Positions 53,533 through 63,200 of a DNA stretch of 64,000 bases are shown piece after piece; within the stretch, counting starts at the first letter, position 1, and the number at the start of each line of letters is the position of its first letter. Source of the DNA: a virus; the IMG/VR virus record IMGVR_UViG_3300008120_000012, positions 1 through 64,000 of that record; one strand, given 5' to 3'. The position numbers and the translations under genes were made by a program. The notes under the pieces were generated by a model. The model was given only the letters and a program-made list of their open reading frames with translations. It searched no databases and was not told where the DNA came from.

Positions 53533-55052
53533 TGATAACAGAAACTGGCAAAGAGATTATTGCAAAGTATTTGATGGGTTTAACCCCAGCATATGCTTCG
53601 TATATTGCTATAGGCTGTGGGGCTAAACCAAGACCAAATGTAACTCAAATAACAGGAGTTTCTTCTTCTGGTACCACCATCACCTGTGCATCTACAAGCG
53701 GCCTTTGGGTGGGTGCAATTTTGTCACAAGTTACTGTTGGGACTGGAGTTTTAGCAACCAATACTGCGGTAGTAACAATAATCAGTGGAACACAGTTTAC
53801 AGTAGATCAAGCACCAACAACTCCACTATCTTCAGCAACAGTTTCAATAAAAACTGATAATAGAAAAACTGTTTTAGATTTTGAAACACTTCGTATTCCT
53901 ATTTCATCAAGAGGGTATATCAATGATAATGGTATAAATAAAATTGTATTTACTGGCGAATTGCCAACAGAAGAAAGGTATGAGATTTCAGAAATAGCAA
54001 TTTATTCAGCAGGGTCTAATCCTTCTGCAGCATCCTTTGATAGCAGAGCGTTATTTACATTCACTGACGCTGAAAACTGGCAATACAATGATGGAACAAC
54101 TCTTTCTGCTCCTACATCCATACTTAGTTCATTAACAGATGGATCAAACAATATAACATCAGTAGCAAATGCAATTCAGACTACAGCAAATAACACAGCA
54201 TTTTTAAATGCAACAAGAGCGGGAAGATATGAAAGATGTAGATATTTTAATAATGTTATTATGTTGCGTGGAAATACTTCACATCTAAGTTCAAACACTG
54301 GTGTATTTACTGTAGGATCTAATCCAAAACTGTTGCAACTAACTGGACAAACATTTAATTTTAGTCAAAACTCTCCATCAGATTTAATTAAGATTGCATT
54401 TTCTATTGTAAATGTTACTGGAGGATCTGGTTTAAGCCCAGACAAGGCAAGAGTGCTTATTGAATTTAGTAACACAGATGGAACTCAGTATGCTCGTTTT
54501 AACGGAGAAGCACTAAATTCAACTTTTAATTTTAATACTAATAGATATATGGTTGTTAAAAAAAGATTAGATGAATTAACATACTCTGCAACGTTTTCAT
54601 GGCAGGCAATGTCAATAGTTAAAATTTATGTTAGTGCTTTATATAATTTAACAATTACAAACAAGGCTGCCGATACAACATATGTTACATTAACCACATC
54701 CTCAGCACATAACCTGAGTGCAGGAGATAATGTCCTTGTTGCTGGAATTGACTCAAGATGTAATGGCCAATTTGTAGTTTTTGATACACCAACACCAACT
54801 ACTTTTAGATATGCTAATGCTGGAACTACTCTTTCTTCAACTGCTGTTTCTCCCAACGTTGTAATTGAAGCATCTTTATCATCATATTTTATTGCCTTAG
54901 ATGCAATAAGATTTGATAATGTTGGAACCATTAATCCATTATATGGAATGACTGGTTATAGTATTGTACAAAATTCTGATGCAGCAACAGTTGTTAAATC
55001 TTCTAACTCAAACAACTATGTAGAGTTTAGAGTTGTAGTGGATGTGACCTGA
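53532..55052 (+). CDS. Minor tail/baseplate protein (506 aa)
   Basis: The N-terminus (ETGKEIIAKYLMGLTPAYAS) resembles the start of phage baseplate or tail proteins that begin with a helical docking segment. A NRKTVLDFETLRIPISSRGY segment and an LPTEERYEISEIAIYSAGSN strand follow. Near the end (DNA 54645-54825) there is one copy of the HxLSAGDNVLVAGID, NGQFVVFD, FRYANA-type beta unit that also occurs in the large virion proteins at 20319 and 27178. A similar, weaker unit lies near the N-terminus. TAATG and TGATG overlaps couple it to both neighbours. Confidence 0.6.
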   Translation: MITETGKEIIAKYLMGLTPAYASYIAIGCGAKPRPNVTQITGVSSSGTTITCASTSGLWVGAILSQVTVGTGVLATNTAVVTIISGTQFTVDQAPTTPLSSATVSIKTDNRKTVLDFETLRIPISSRGYINDNGINKIVFTGELPTEERYEISEIAIYSAGSNPSAASFDSRALFTFTDAENWQYNDGTTLSAPTSILSSLTDGSNNITSVANAIQTTANNTAFLNATRAGRYERCRYFNNVIMLRGNTSHLSSNTGVFTVGSNPKLLQLTGQTFNFSQNSPSDLIKIAFSIVNVTGGSGLSPDKARVLIEFSNTDGTQYARFNGEALNSTFNFNTNRYMVVKKRLDELTYSATFSWQAMSIVKIYVSALYNLTITNKAADTTYVTLTTSSAHNLSAGDNVLVAGIDSRCNGQFVVFDTPTPTTFRYANAGTTLSSTAVSPNVVIEASLSSYFIALDAIRFDNVGTINPLYGMTGYSIVQNSDAATVVKSSNSNNYVEFRVVVDVT

Positions 55053-55519
55053 TGGCTGATTCTAATATTAAAAAAGTTGTAATAAACAAAATAGATTTAC
55101 CACCTATTGATGCAAATAACTTTTCTTATAATATACGATATCGTTTAATATCAGAAGATAAAAACAGAACTTCTCATTGGTCTAGAATACATAATATTGA
55201 TGCTACAGATCAGGCACCAGGAACATTTTTTGATTATTCTTATTTTAAAGAAGTAGTGAGTACTGGAACAGGCACCACCACGGCAATAAGATTAAACTGG
55301 ATAGTTCCAACAACTTATGCTGGAAGTACATTTGATATTTTTGTTAAAAGAAATGCTGGGGCATACTCTTATTATGCAACATCATTTACAAATAATTATG
55401 TTATTTTAAGAGAGTCCACAGAGACAAGTATTACTATTTTAGTTCAAATGCCCACATATCCCAAGGTACAGACAGCATCTGCTAAACTATTTGAAACAGT
55501 TGCAATAACTGTACCTTAA
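55052..55519 (+). CDS. Small minor tail protein with an FnIII-like fold (155 aa)
   Basis: It begins DSNIKKVVINKIDLPPIDAN and continues with a beta pattern NYNIRYRLISEDKNRTSHWS and IRLNWIVPTTYAGSTFDIF. The FnIII-like RYRLISEDxxRTSHWS style is common in phage tail-tip proteins. It ends with YVILRESTETSITILVQMP. TGATG coupling to the preceding gene. No enzymatic feature. A virion tip or fibre-connector role is inferred. Confidence 0.5.
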   Translation: MADSNIKKVVINKIDLPPIDANNFSYNIRYRLISEDKNRTSHWSRIHNIDATDQAPGTFFDYSYFKEVVSTGTGTTTAIRLNWIVPTTYAGSTFDIFVKRNAGAYSYYATSFTNNYVILRESTETSITILVQMPTYPKVQTASAKLFETVAITVP

Positions 55520-55528
55520 TGATATAAT
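55520..55528 (+). promoter_or_regulatory. Extended -10 promoter before the last tail gene
   Basis: TGATATAAT and an overlapping second TATAAT are followed by AGGAGG before the ATG at 55544, leaving only a short leader. Confidence 0.5.
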
Positions 55529-55543
55529 ATAATAGGAGGAATA

Positions 55544-55987
55544 ATGGCAAAAGTACCGCTACCAGAAAGAGGGCAACCGCTAGATGTTGCATATCTATAT
55601 AAAATTACTAGTGCGATAAATCAATTATCAGACTCAGTTTCCTCTGCTACTTATAACTATACTACTATTGATACAGTATCATCAGGAAAACAAAATATTA
55701 AAACATCAGAAGCCAGAGTAATTGGTGGCTTTATTACAGTTTCTATTGATAGTACCGTTACTGCATCTCAAACAAAATCTTTTACATATACATTTCCAAG
55801 TGATTTTAAGTATACCCCAATAGTTACTGCATCGCCAGTTAACAGTGGAAAGACCACAGCAGGAGAAAATGTTACAGTAGTTCTTACAGACATTACAAGG
55901 TCAAGTGTAACTGGTTTCGTTAGATATAACGCAAACGGTCAGGTATCAACTATTGTTAATTTAATTATCATTGGAATACCTAATTAA
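55544..55987 (+). CDS. Small minor tail protein (147 aa)
   Basis: A short N-terminal helix (LDVAYLYKITSAINQLSDSV) is followed by a beta domain with SEARVIGGFITVSIDSTVTA, FKYTPIVTASPVNS and VTGFVRYNANGQVSTIV. The plan (helix, then H-type beta domain) is that of small tail-appendage or collar proteins that form a trimer. AGGAGG Shine-Dalgarno. TAATG overlap with the next gene, although that gene is of another class, so this is the boundary from tail to regulation. Confidence 0.5.
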   Translation: MAKVPLPERGQPLDVAYLYKITSAINQLSDSVSSATYNYTTIDTVSSGKQNIKTSEARVIGGFITVSIDSTVTASQTKSFTYTFPSDFKYTPIVTASPVNSGKTTAGENVTVVLTDITRSSVTGFVRYNANGQVSTIVNLIIIGIPN

Positions 55988-56178
55988 TGTTAAAGTGCAA
56001 TAGATGCAATGGGAGGATGTTTGTTGACAGACAATATACAACAGTAGATCACGTTGAGATTTATTGTATTATATGTGGATCAAGAACTTTTTTTCATCCA
56101 CCGTCTGAATCTCCAAAAGGATTATGGATACTGCAAAAGGAAAAATTCAGAGCCAAGCATATAATAATGCCCCTGTAG
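55987..56178 (+). CDS. Small zinc-ribbon protein (63 aa)
   Basis: Two CxxC pairs, C4/C7 (CNRC) and C27/C30 (CIIC), form a treble-clef/zinc-ribbon site, with a strand and turn between them (MFVDRQYTTVDHVEIY). Such small proteins often bind nucleic acid or RNA polymerase; the target is unknown. The C-terminal end is basic. It overlaps the following MerR-like gene by 55 bases, unusual even for a phage, which points to coupled expression of two regulators. Confidence 0.6.
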   Translation: MLKCNRCNGRMFVDRQYTTVDHVEIYCIICGSRTFFHPPSESPKGLWILQKEKFRAKHIIMPL

Positions 56179-56666
56179 TTAAAGGAAATAAAAAAGTTTG
56201 GTTTCTTAATAATGATTTAGTTAGACCTCATCATTATAATCGGGCAAATGGTATAGTAACAGTTTATAATATAAATAAAGATAGATTAGAAACTTGTTTG
56301 CTTTCTGATTTTAAAAAAAATAGAGAGAAGGCTTACACTGTTGGAGAAACTGCAGAACTAATTAATCGTCATAAAAAATATATACCAGATTTAATAAAGC
56401 GTGGTGTTATTCCCCCACCAGTAGGATCTTCAAAAGATGGCAAGCGGGGATTTCAAATAAGATGTTATTATTCAGAGTCGCAAGTTAAGCAGATTCGTGA
56501 TATACTGGCAAGTATCCATATTGGACAGCCAAGAAAAGATGGGTTGGTAACAAATAATATGACACCAAGTCCACAAGAGTTGACAAGAAGAATGGGTCAG
56601 GGTATACTTACATATACAAAAACTGAAGATGGTAGATTTATTCCAGTCTGGAATGAATCAATATAA
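56124..56666 (+). CDS. MerR/winged-helix-like DNA-binding protein (180 aa)
   Basis: After an N-terminal 60-residue beta part (VWFLNNDLVRPHHYNRANGI) comes a MerR-type helix-turn-helix at residues 70-127: AYTVGETAELINRHKKYIPD, then IKRGVIPPP and a wing with GKRGFQIRCYYSE, then VKQIRDILASI. The expected role is a transcriptional regulator or a DNA-end/replication factor. The start is the only ATG that keeps the N-terminal part. It overlaps the zinc-ribbon gene. There is no effector domain, so it is unlike metal- or drug-sensing MerR regulators. Confidence 0.6.
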   Translation: MDTAKGKIQSQAYNNAPVVKGNKKVWFLNNDLVRPHHYNRANGIVTVYNINKDRLETCLLSDFKKNREKAYTVGETAELINRHKKYIPDLIKRGVIPPPVGSSKDGKRGFQIRCYYSESQVKQIRDILASIHIGQPRKDGLVTNNMTPSPQELTRRMGQGILTYTKTEDGRFIPVWNESI

Positions 56667-56672
56667 TATAAT
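56662..56672 (+). promoter_or_regulatory. Tandem TATAAT boxes before the replication genes
   Basis: Two overlapping TATAAT hexamers (56662-56667 and 56667-56672) lie just before a TTGGAGGGG Shine-Dalgarno and the ATG at 56684. No extended TG is present. Confidence 0.35.
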
Positions 56673-56683
56673 TTGGAGGGGTA

Positions 56684-56893
56684 ATGGAATCAAACGATAC
56701 AACAAAAGTATCTGTTACATTGGGATATACGCTTAATCTTGGAAACTTTCAGTCACTAAGATTAGATTTAGGCGTTGTAGATTCAAAGCGTGATGGAGAA
56801 AATACAGATCAGGCTTTTGAGCGTGTTTATAAATTTGTTGAAGACAAATTGTCATCAAAGATATCAGAAGCAAAAACTGAACTAGAAGAATAA
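56684..56893 (+). CDS. Small conserved phage protein of unknown function (69 aa)
   Basis: A beta hairpin (KVSVTLGYTLNLGNFQSLRL) with a DLGVVDSKRDGENTD loop is followed by a C-terminal helix rich in Glu and Lys (AFERVYKFVEDKLSSKISEA). I do not recognise the family. It is the first gene of the replication operon, with a strong TTGGAGGGG Shine-Dalgarno, and overlaps the next start (TAATG), so it may assist the helicase or primase. Confidence 0.45.
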   Translation: MESNDTTKVSVTLGYTLNLGNFQSLRLDLGVVDSKRDGENTDQAFERVYKFVEDKLSSKISEAKTELEE

Positions 56894-57201
56894 TGGCTGA
56901 TCGTAAGGACCGCATGGCACTTCTTAGCCGATATAATAAATATCATTTGCAACGATATGAAAAAAAGGCTAATTTAAATCTTAATGTAGAGCAGTGGGCT
57001 GCTGATGCACTGGTTGAGTCATATGGCTTGCCTATTTGTTATGATATTTTAGAATACTACTTTAAGGTAAGTCAGACACCATCGTGGAACTTTTTTGCTT
57101 ACAATGCAGAAAAAATATTACAGGCTAAAGAAGACAGAGAGCAAGACAATAAAGAGAGGGCAGAAAGAAGAGAGATGGCTAGGAAGTGGTTAAGTGAATA
57201 A
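56893..57201 (+). CDS. Small helical protein directly upstream of the helicase; candidate loader (102 aa)
   Basis: An all-helical, charged protein: MALLSRYNKYHLQRYEKKAN, then VEQWAADALVESYGLPICYD, a helix and an acidic/basic tail of Arg, Glu and Lys (EDREQDNKERAERREMAR). It overlaps the helicase start by eight bases. Small helical proteins at this position are often helicase loaders or partner proteins, but no motif proves it here, so the role is inferred from position. Confidence 0.45.
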   Translation: MADRKDRMALLSRYNKYHLQRYEKKANLNLNVEQWAADALVESYGLPICYDILEYYFKVSQTPSWNFFAYNAEKILQAKEDREQDNKERAERREMARKWLSE

Positions 57202-58420
57202 TGTAGAGTCAAAGGTTATTTCAGCCCTATTAAAAGATAAGCAGATTCATGTTTTGCTACAAGCCAACATAGATGGTATCTTACGAACACACAGTGATAT
57301 CTGGAATTTTATAAAAAGATATTTTGAAACTAATAGTACCGTTCCTCCAGTATCTTTGGTAATAGAAAAATTCAGAGACTTTCAACCAGCAGAAGAGGTT
57401 GGCTCAACCAAACACCATTTAGAAGAGTTGCAAGCAGAATACCTAAATGATAGTTTGAAAGATATATTAAGAAGTGCTGCAACAGAAATTCAAAGTGGTC
57501 AAAGTGTTGTTGCATTAGATCAACTAATTACAAAGACATCCGAATTAAAGAAAAATACATCTGTAATTCGTGATATTGATGTAACAGATCTTGAATCTGC
57601 TGTTGCGTATTTTGAGCAAGTTAAAAAACAACAAGAGGCTGGTATTGTTGGAATCAAGACTGGTCTACCAGGATTTGATAACTATCTTCCTGCAGGGATT
57701 ATGCCAGGTCAACTTGGAGTGTTTCTAGCATATCCAGGTATTGGTAAATCATGGTTAGCACTTTACTTTGCTGTTCAAGCATGGAAGCAGGGCAAGAGTC
57801 CTATGGTTATTTCACTTGAAATGTCAGAGACAGAAGTGCGTAATCGTGTTTATACAATCATGGGGGAAGGCTTATGGTCACATCGTAAAATATCAAATGG
57901 TGATATTGAAATTGATATGCTTAAGAAGTGGCACAAAGATAGACTAGAGGGCAAGCCAGAATTTCATATTATTTCAAATGATAGCGGTGGAGAAATTAAT
58001 CCATCAGTATTACGTGGAAAGATAGATCAATACAAGCCAGACTTTGTAATCGTTGACTACCTTCAGTTAATGGCTCCTAATCAGAAGTCAGATAATGAAA
58101 CGGTACGAATGAAGAACCTTTCACGAGAACTTAAACTTATGGCTATTGGTGAAGAAGTTCCTATTATTGCTATTTCATCTGCTACTCCAGATGATGTTAA
58201 TGATCTTAGTACAGTGCCAACTTTAGGACAAACTGCTTGGTCAAGACAGATTGCTTATGATGCTGACTGGGTAATGGCTTTGGGTCGTGCTACAAATAGT
58301 GATATTATAGAATGTGCTTTTCGTAAAAACCGTAATGGTTTTATGGGAGAATTCTTGGTTCAAGTAGATTTTGATAGAGGCTACTATAAATATAAGGATT
58401 ACGAAGATAAGCAGTTATAA
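57194..58420 (+). CDS. DnaB-type replicative helicase (408 aa)
   Basis: The start is a GTG at 57194, inside the end of the gene before it. The N-terminal 125 residues are helical, as in DnaB. The RecA-like core follows. Walker A is YPGIGKS (residues 180-186), ISLEMS follows (DnaB motif H1a), and PDFVIVDYLQLM is Walker B (about 279-290). ISSATPDDV holds the polar position that in most DnaB helicases is SQ, so it is atypical. The C-terminal end (FRKNRNGFMGEFLVQVDFDR) has the Arg finger-like RKNRNG motif. It unwinds DNA ahead of the DnaE polymerase. Confidence 0.88.
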   Translation: MNNVESKVISALLKDKQIHVLLQANIDGILRTHSDIWNFIKRYFETNSTVPPVSLVIEKFRDFQPAEEVGSTKHHLEELQAEYLNDSLKDILRSAATEIQSGQSVVALDQLITKTSELKKNTSVIRDIDVTDLESAVAYFEQVKKQQEAGIVGIKTGLPGFDNYLPAGIMPGQLGVFLAYPGIGKSWLALYFAVQAWKQGKSPMVISLEMSETEVRNRVYTIMGEGLWSHRKISNGDIEIDMLKKWHKDRLEGKPEFHIISNDSGGEINPSVLRGKIDQYKPDFVIVDYLQLMAPNQKSDNETVRMKNLSRELKLMAIGEEVPIIAISSATPDDVNDLSTVPTLGQTAWSRQIAYDADWVMALGRATNSDIIECAFRKNRNGFMGEFLVQVDFDRGYYKYKDYEDKQL

Positions 58421-58421
58421 T
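58416..58421 (+). promoter_or_regulatory. TATAAT box before the 108-aa gene
   Basis: TATAAT overlaps the helicase stop and ends 5 bases before the GTG at 58427. It could yield a leaderless mRNA, but lacks the extended TG. Confidence 0.3.
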
Positions 58422-58426
58422 ATGGT

Positions 58427-58753
58427 GTGGAAAAAATACATCATAGAGCCATAAAAAAATTTAATATAGATGGAATCATCCATGATGATAAATTGTTGGT
58501 AAGACTAAAAAATGAATATGTAAGATTATTAACAACACAAATGAAACTTAAAGGATATGTGCCAAGGTATGACATTGACATGGATTTCACATTAGACTAT
58601 AATGAGAATAAGCAATATTTTGAATTTGAATTAACATTATATGGAGTATATGTAGGAAAGCGAAAGGCAGAATGGATACAAGGAATAGATGGTCAAAAGG
58701 TGATTTATACACCGACCAACAAGTTAAACGAGTCATCAACGGTTCAGGCGTAG
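58427..58753 (+). CDS. Small protein of unknown function between helicase and primase (108 aa)
   Basis: The start is a GTG at 58427; an ATG six bases upstream leads to a 10-codon dead frame. The protein is alpha/beta: an N-terminal basic helix, a helix LVRLKNEYVRLLTTQMKLKG, then alternating strands (DIDMDFTLDYNENKQYFEFE; LTLYGVYVGKRKAEW). I do not recognise the family. Its last 82 bases overlap the primase gene in another frame, so expression of the two is linked. Confidence 0.5.
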   Translation: MEKIHHRAIKKFNIDGIIHDDKLLVRLKNEYVRLLTTQMKLKGYVPRYDIDMDFTLDYNENKQYFEFELTLYGVYVGKRKAEWIQGIDGQKVIYTPTNKLNESSTVQA

Positions 58754-59616
58754 ATATAGAAAAAGAGGTTGACTCTGACTATATTATTTTTTGTCCATAT
58801 CATAATAATCATCGCACCCCTGCTGGAGAAATATCAAAGACTTCTGGAATGTTCTTTTGTTTTTCCTGTCAAATATCAAAAACATTAGTAGAGTTTGTTA
58901 TGGATGTTTCTAAAAGAACTTATTTTGAAGCAACAAGATTTATTAAAAGTAAAGAGCAGCAACAAAATATTGAAACTATAATTAATAAAGAATTGCATGT
59001 GTTGCCAACCTATGTTGAATATGATGTAGAATTAATTAGTCGTTTAAATCAACAAGCCATTAATTCAGAAGTTGCTATTGAATATTTAAAGTCAAGGAAA
59101 ATTAATAAAGAGTCTATTTCAGTATTTGCATTGGGCTATTCTGAAAAACAAAATATGATTACAATTCCTGTTCACAGTCCAGACGGAATATGTGTAGGCT
59201 TTGTTGGTAGATCTATTGCTGGTAAAGATTTTAAGAATAGTGTTGGTTTACCAAAATCTAAAGTTTTATTTAATTTACATAGAGTTAAAAATTCTAGTAC
59301 AGTTTATGTGGTAGAGTCATCATTTGATGCAATAAGACTAACTCAGGCTGGACTTCCTTCAGTTGCAACCTTGGGTGCCAATGTATCAAAAACACAAACA
59401 GATTTGCTTCAAAAATACTTTAACAGTATTGTTGTTATTCCAGATAACGATGAAGCAGGAATCAACATGAGAGAAAAAATAACTGATCGTCTAGGCTCAC
59501 ATGTTGATGTAATTAAACTAGATGATAAATATAAAGACGTAGGAGACATGAGTGATGATGAAATCAAAAATCTGGAATTTAGATTTGACAAGTCAATCAT
59601 GTCTATGCTAAACTAA
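58672..59616 (+). CDS. DnaG-type DNA primase (314 aa)
   Basis: The N-terminal zinc site is C41, H44, C63, C66 (CPYH...CFSC), the DnaG-type template-sensing ribbon. After a helical linker, the TOPRIM catalytic core shows E215 (VYVVESSFDA) and D258/D260 (VVIPDNDEAG), the metal-binding residues for primer synthesis. NMITIPVHSPDGICVGFVGR (161-180) is the strand pair before it. It is shorter than bacterial DnaG (about 600 aa) and lacks the helicase-binding C-terminal domain. The ATG at 58672 is the only start codon upstream of the zinc site in this frame, so an 82-base overlap with the preceding gene is required. Confidence 0.85.
   Translation: MDTRNRWSKGDLYTDQQVKRVINGSGVDIEKEVDSDYIIFCPYHNNHRTPAGEISKTSGMFFCFSCQISKTLVEFVMDVSKRTYFEATRFIKSKEQQQNIETIINKELHVLPTYVEYDVELISRLNQQAINSEVAIEYLKSRKINKESISVFALGYSEKQNMITIPVHSPDGICVGFVGRSIAGKDFKNSVGLPKSKVLFNLHRVKNSSTVYVVESSFDAIRLTQAGLPSVATLGANVSKTQTDLLQKYFNSIVVIPDNDEAGINMREKITDRLGSHVDVIKLDDKYKDVGDMSDDEIKNLEFRFDKSIMSMLN
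59606..59614 (+). promoter_or_regulatory. Extended -10 promoter of the SSB gene
   Basis: TGCTAAACT at the end of the primase gene is followed by a short A-rich leader with AAGGAG before the ATG at 59637. It fits separate, stronger expression of the ssDNA-binding protein. Confidence 0.5.
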
Positions 59617-59636
59617 AGAAAACAAGGAGAAAAACA

Positions 59637-60290
59637 ATGAGCGTAGTAAAGGGATTAAAAAATATCAACGCCCTGCTTGATAAGCCAAAATCAGAATCAT
59701 CAGGCATCAAGGTCCGTTGGGTAAAACTAGCGGATGGTCAATCTGCAAAAATTCGTTTTATTGAAGAGTTAGATGTTGACTCTGCAAATTATAATGAAGG
59801 TCGTGGATTGGCTGTAGTAATTTCTGAACATACAAATCCAAAAGACTATAAGCGTAAGGCTGCATGCACTATGGAGTCAATGGGAAGATGCTTTGGCTGC
59901 GAAATGGCTCGTAAGGAGCCTAAGAGTGGCTGGAGAGCACGTCTTCGTTTTTATTGCAATGTGCTAGTTGATGATGGACTTGAGTCTCCATATGTTGCAG
60001 TGTGGTCACAAGGTATTAGCAAGCAGTCTGCTTTTAATACTATTCGTGAATATGCACTTGAAACAGGAAGCATCTCAAATCTTGTTTGGAAACTAAAGCG
60101 TAATGGACAAGGAACAGAGACAAACTATACTCTTATTCCAAGTGCACCAGATTCAGAACCATTTAAATGGGAAAATGTTGAATCATTCAACCTAGAAAAG
60201 GTTGTTCGTGAAATACCATATCCAGAGCAAGAAGCATTCTACTTTGGATTTGATACACCTTCTGTTACATCAACGAATGTTGAATGGTAA
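59637..60290 (+). CDS. gp32-like single-stranded DNA-binding protein (217 aa)
   Basis: The protein has the T4 gp32 plan: a basic N-terminus, then an OB-fold core with a zinc site formed by H65, C77, C85 and C88 (SEHTN...CTMESMGRCFGC), the same H-C-C-C order as gp32. KSGWRARLRFYCNVLVDDG (about 96-114) and SPYVAVWSQG strands follow. The C-terminal part is acidic (ENVESFNLEKVVRE), as expected for partner binding. It protects ssDNA at the fork and probably interacts with the adjacent primase and polymerase. AAGGAG Shine-Dalgarno and its own promoter. Confidence 0.75.
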   Translation: MSVVKGLKNINALLDKPKSESSGIKVRWVKLADGQSAKIRFIEELDVDSANYNEGRGLAVVISEHTNPKDYKRKAACTMESMGRCFGCEMARKEPKSGWRARLRFYCNVLVDDGLESPYVAVWSQGISKQSAFNTIREYALETGSISNLVWKLKRNGQGTETNYTLIPSAPDSEPFKWENVESFNLEKVVREIPYPEQEAFYFGFDTPSVTSTNVEW

Positions 60291-60293
60291 TAG

Positions 60294-63200
60294 ATGAATT
60301 ACGTTGGCTTACATGTCCATACACACTATTCATTAATGGATGGTGTTGCTACTCCAGAAGAATACGTGAACCGTGCAGTTGATCTTGGTATGCAAGCAAT
60401 TGCTATCACAGATCATGGTACTTTATCTGGGCATAGGGAACTGCATCGTATTGCAAAAGCAAAGGGCATTAAGCCAATTCTTGGCGTAGAAGGCTATATG
60501 ACAAGCAATCGCTTTGACAACAGGGCGAAGGCAGATAGAACAGATCCATTAGATCAAAACTATCATCATATAGTTCTTCTCGCTAAAAACAAAATAGGAC
60601 TAGAAAATCTCAATAAGATTAATGAGATTGCTTGGACTGAAGGATTTTTTAGTAAGCCAAGGTTTGACTTTGAAACACTTGCTAAATACAAAGATGGCAT
60701 TATCGTAACATCTGCATGTCTTAGTGGCTGGATTGCAAAGGCTGTAGAGTTAGATGAGTTAGCAACAGCAAAAAAGCATGTTTCATGGTTTAAAGAACAA
60801 TTTGGTGACGATTATTATATTGAAGTGATGCCACACAATCCACCAGAAGTTAACAAGGGATTAATAGAACTTGCTAAAGCAATGGGTGTAAAAGTTGTTG
60901 TAACACCAGACTGCCATCATCTTGATGAATCACAAAAAGAAATACAAGAATTAATGTTAATTCTTAATACCCATGCTAAGTTACAAAAAGATGTTAATTA
61001 TGATAAGTCTTTAAAGCATAAAAATATGATGGATAGATTAGACTACCTTTATGGTGCAGATAGACAAATGTCTTTCCGTTCTTTTGATATTCACCTTCTT
61101 TCATATGAAGAAATGAAAGAGGCTATGGCAAAGCAGGGTATTGATAATGAAGAAATGTTTAATAGTACTAATGAGATTGCCAGTAAGGTAGAAGACTATG
61201 ATGTTAAAGATGGTCTAAACCTTTTGCCTGTTCAGTATAAAGATCCAGACAAGCAGTTATACGAATTGGCCTATGAAGGACTAAAAACAAAAGGATTAGA
61301 CACGAATCCAATTTATGTAGACAGACTTGAAGAAGAAATGCAAATTATTAGTGCTAAAAAGTTTAGCCCATACTTTCTTGTTGTTCGTAACATGATTAAC
61401 TGGGCAAAGAAGGAAGGAATTATGGTTGGTCCAGGCCGTGGATCTTCTGCTGGTTCTTTGCTTTGCTACTCACTTGGAATTACTGATATTGATCCAATTG
61501 AACATAATCTTCTATTCTTCCGATTTATTAATCCAGAGCGTAATGACTTTCCAGATATTGATACAGATATTCAGGACTCTCGTCGTGATGAGGTAAAGGA
61601 TTATCTAGTTAGACAATATCGCCATGTTGCTTCTATTGCTACGTTTTTAGAGTTTAAAGACAAAGGTGTAGTAAGAGATGTTGCTCGTGCACTAAACATC
61701 CCATTAATGGATGTAAATAAGGTATTAAAACTAGTAGATACTTGGGATGAATTCTGTACATCAAAAACTACAGAATGGTTTAGAGATAAGTATCCAGAAT
61801 TAGTTAGATATGGAGAACAATTACGTGGTCGCATTAGAGGTACTGGTATACACGCTGCTGGCGTTGTCACTAGTAAAGATCCTATTTTTAGGTACGCACC
61901 GATGGAAACACGCTCTGCTCCAGGTAGCGATGATCGTATTCCTGTTGTGGCAGTTGACATGGAAGAGGCTGAAAAGATTGGTCTCATTAAGATAGATGCT
62001 CTTGGATTAAAGACTTTAAGTGTTATCAAAGATACGCTTGATATTATTAAAGAACGATATGACAAAAATATAAATCTATTAGAAATAGACATGGAAGACA
62101 AAAATGTATATCAAATGTTATCTGAGGGATATACAAAGGGTGTGTTCCAATGTGAAGCAACTCCATATACAAACCTACTGGTTAAAATGGGAGTAAAAAA
62201 TTTAGACGAGTTGGCTGCATCAAATGCACTAGTTCGTCCAGGTGCCATGAATACTATTGGAAAAGATTATATTGCTCGTAAGCATGGTAAAGAAAATGTT
62301 AATTATTTGCATCAAATCATGAAACCAATAACACAAGATACATATGGGTGTATCCTATACCAAGAGCAGGTTATGCAGGCTTGCGTACAACTCGGCGGTA
62401 TGACAATGGCAGAGGCTGATAAGGTGCGTAAAATTATTGGTAAGAAGAAGGATGCAAAAGAGTTTAATGCGTTTCAAGATCAGTTTGTCAAGGGTGCTTC
62501 TGTATACATTAGTCCTAATGCTGCGCTTGATTTATGGCATGACTTTGAAGCGCATGCGGGTTATTCGTTTAACAAGTCGCATGCCGTTGCTTACAGTACT
62601 CTCTCGTATTGGACGGCGTGGCTAAAATATCATTACCCACTAGAGTTTATGTACTCACTATTGAAAAATGAAAAGGATAAAGATGCACGAACTGAATATC
62701 TTATTGAAGCGAAAAGAATGGGGATTAGCATTAAACTACCTCACATTAACGATTCGGATATTGATTTTAAAATTGAGGGTAAGGGTATTCGGTTCGGACT
62801 CTCCGCAATCAAATTTATCTCTGATAAGATTGCAGAACGATATATATCGGCACGACCTTTTAACTCTTATGCAGAAGTTGAAGAGTTCACATTCACTAAA
62901 GGAAATGGTGTAAATAGTCGTGCACTGCAATCAATGAATGCGGTTGGCGCACTAGTGTTTCACGATAACCCAAGGAACGATGAAAAGATTCGTGAAAATT
63001 TGTATGAATATTTAAATCTTCCAGAGTTTAATTTAACAGTTCCTTCTCATTATCATGCATTTATTACAGATACCTGTGACTTTGAAGAAAAGGGTTCTTA
63101 CATTTTGATGGGAATGGCTAAATCAATTAAAAGATCCAAGGGTTGGTCAAGAGTAGAGATACTTGATAAGACAGGTAGTGTTGGTATCTTTGATGAAGAG

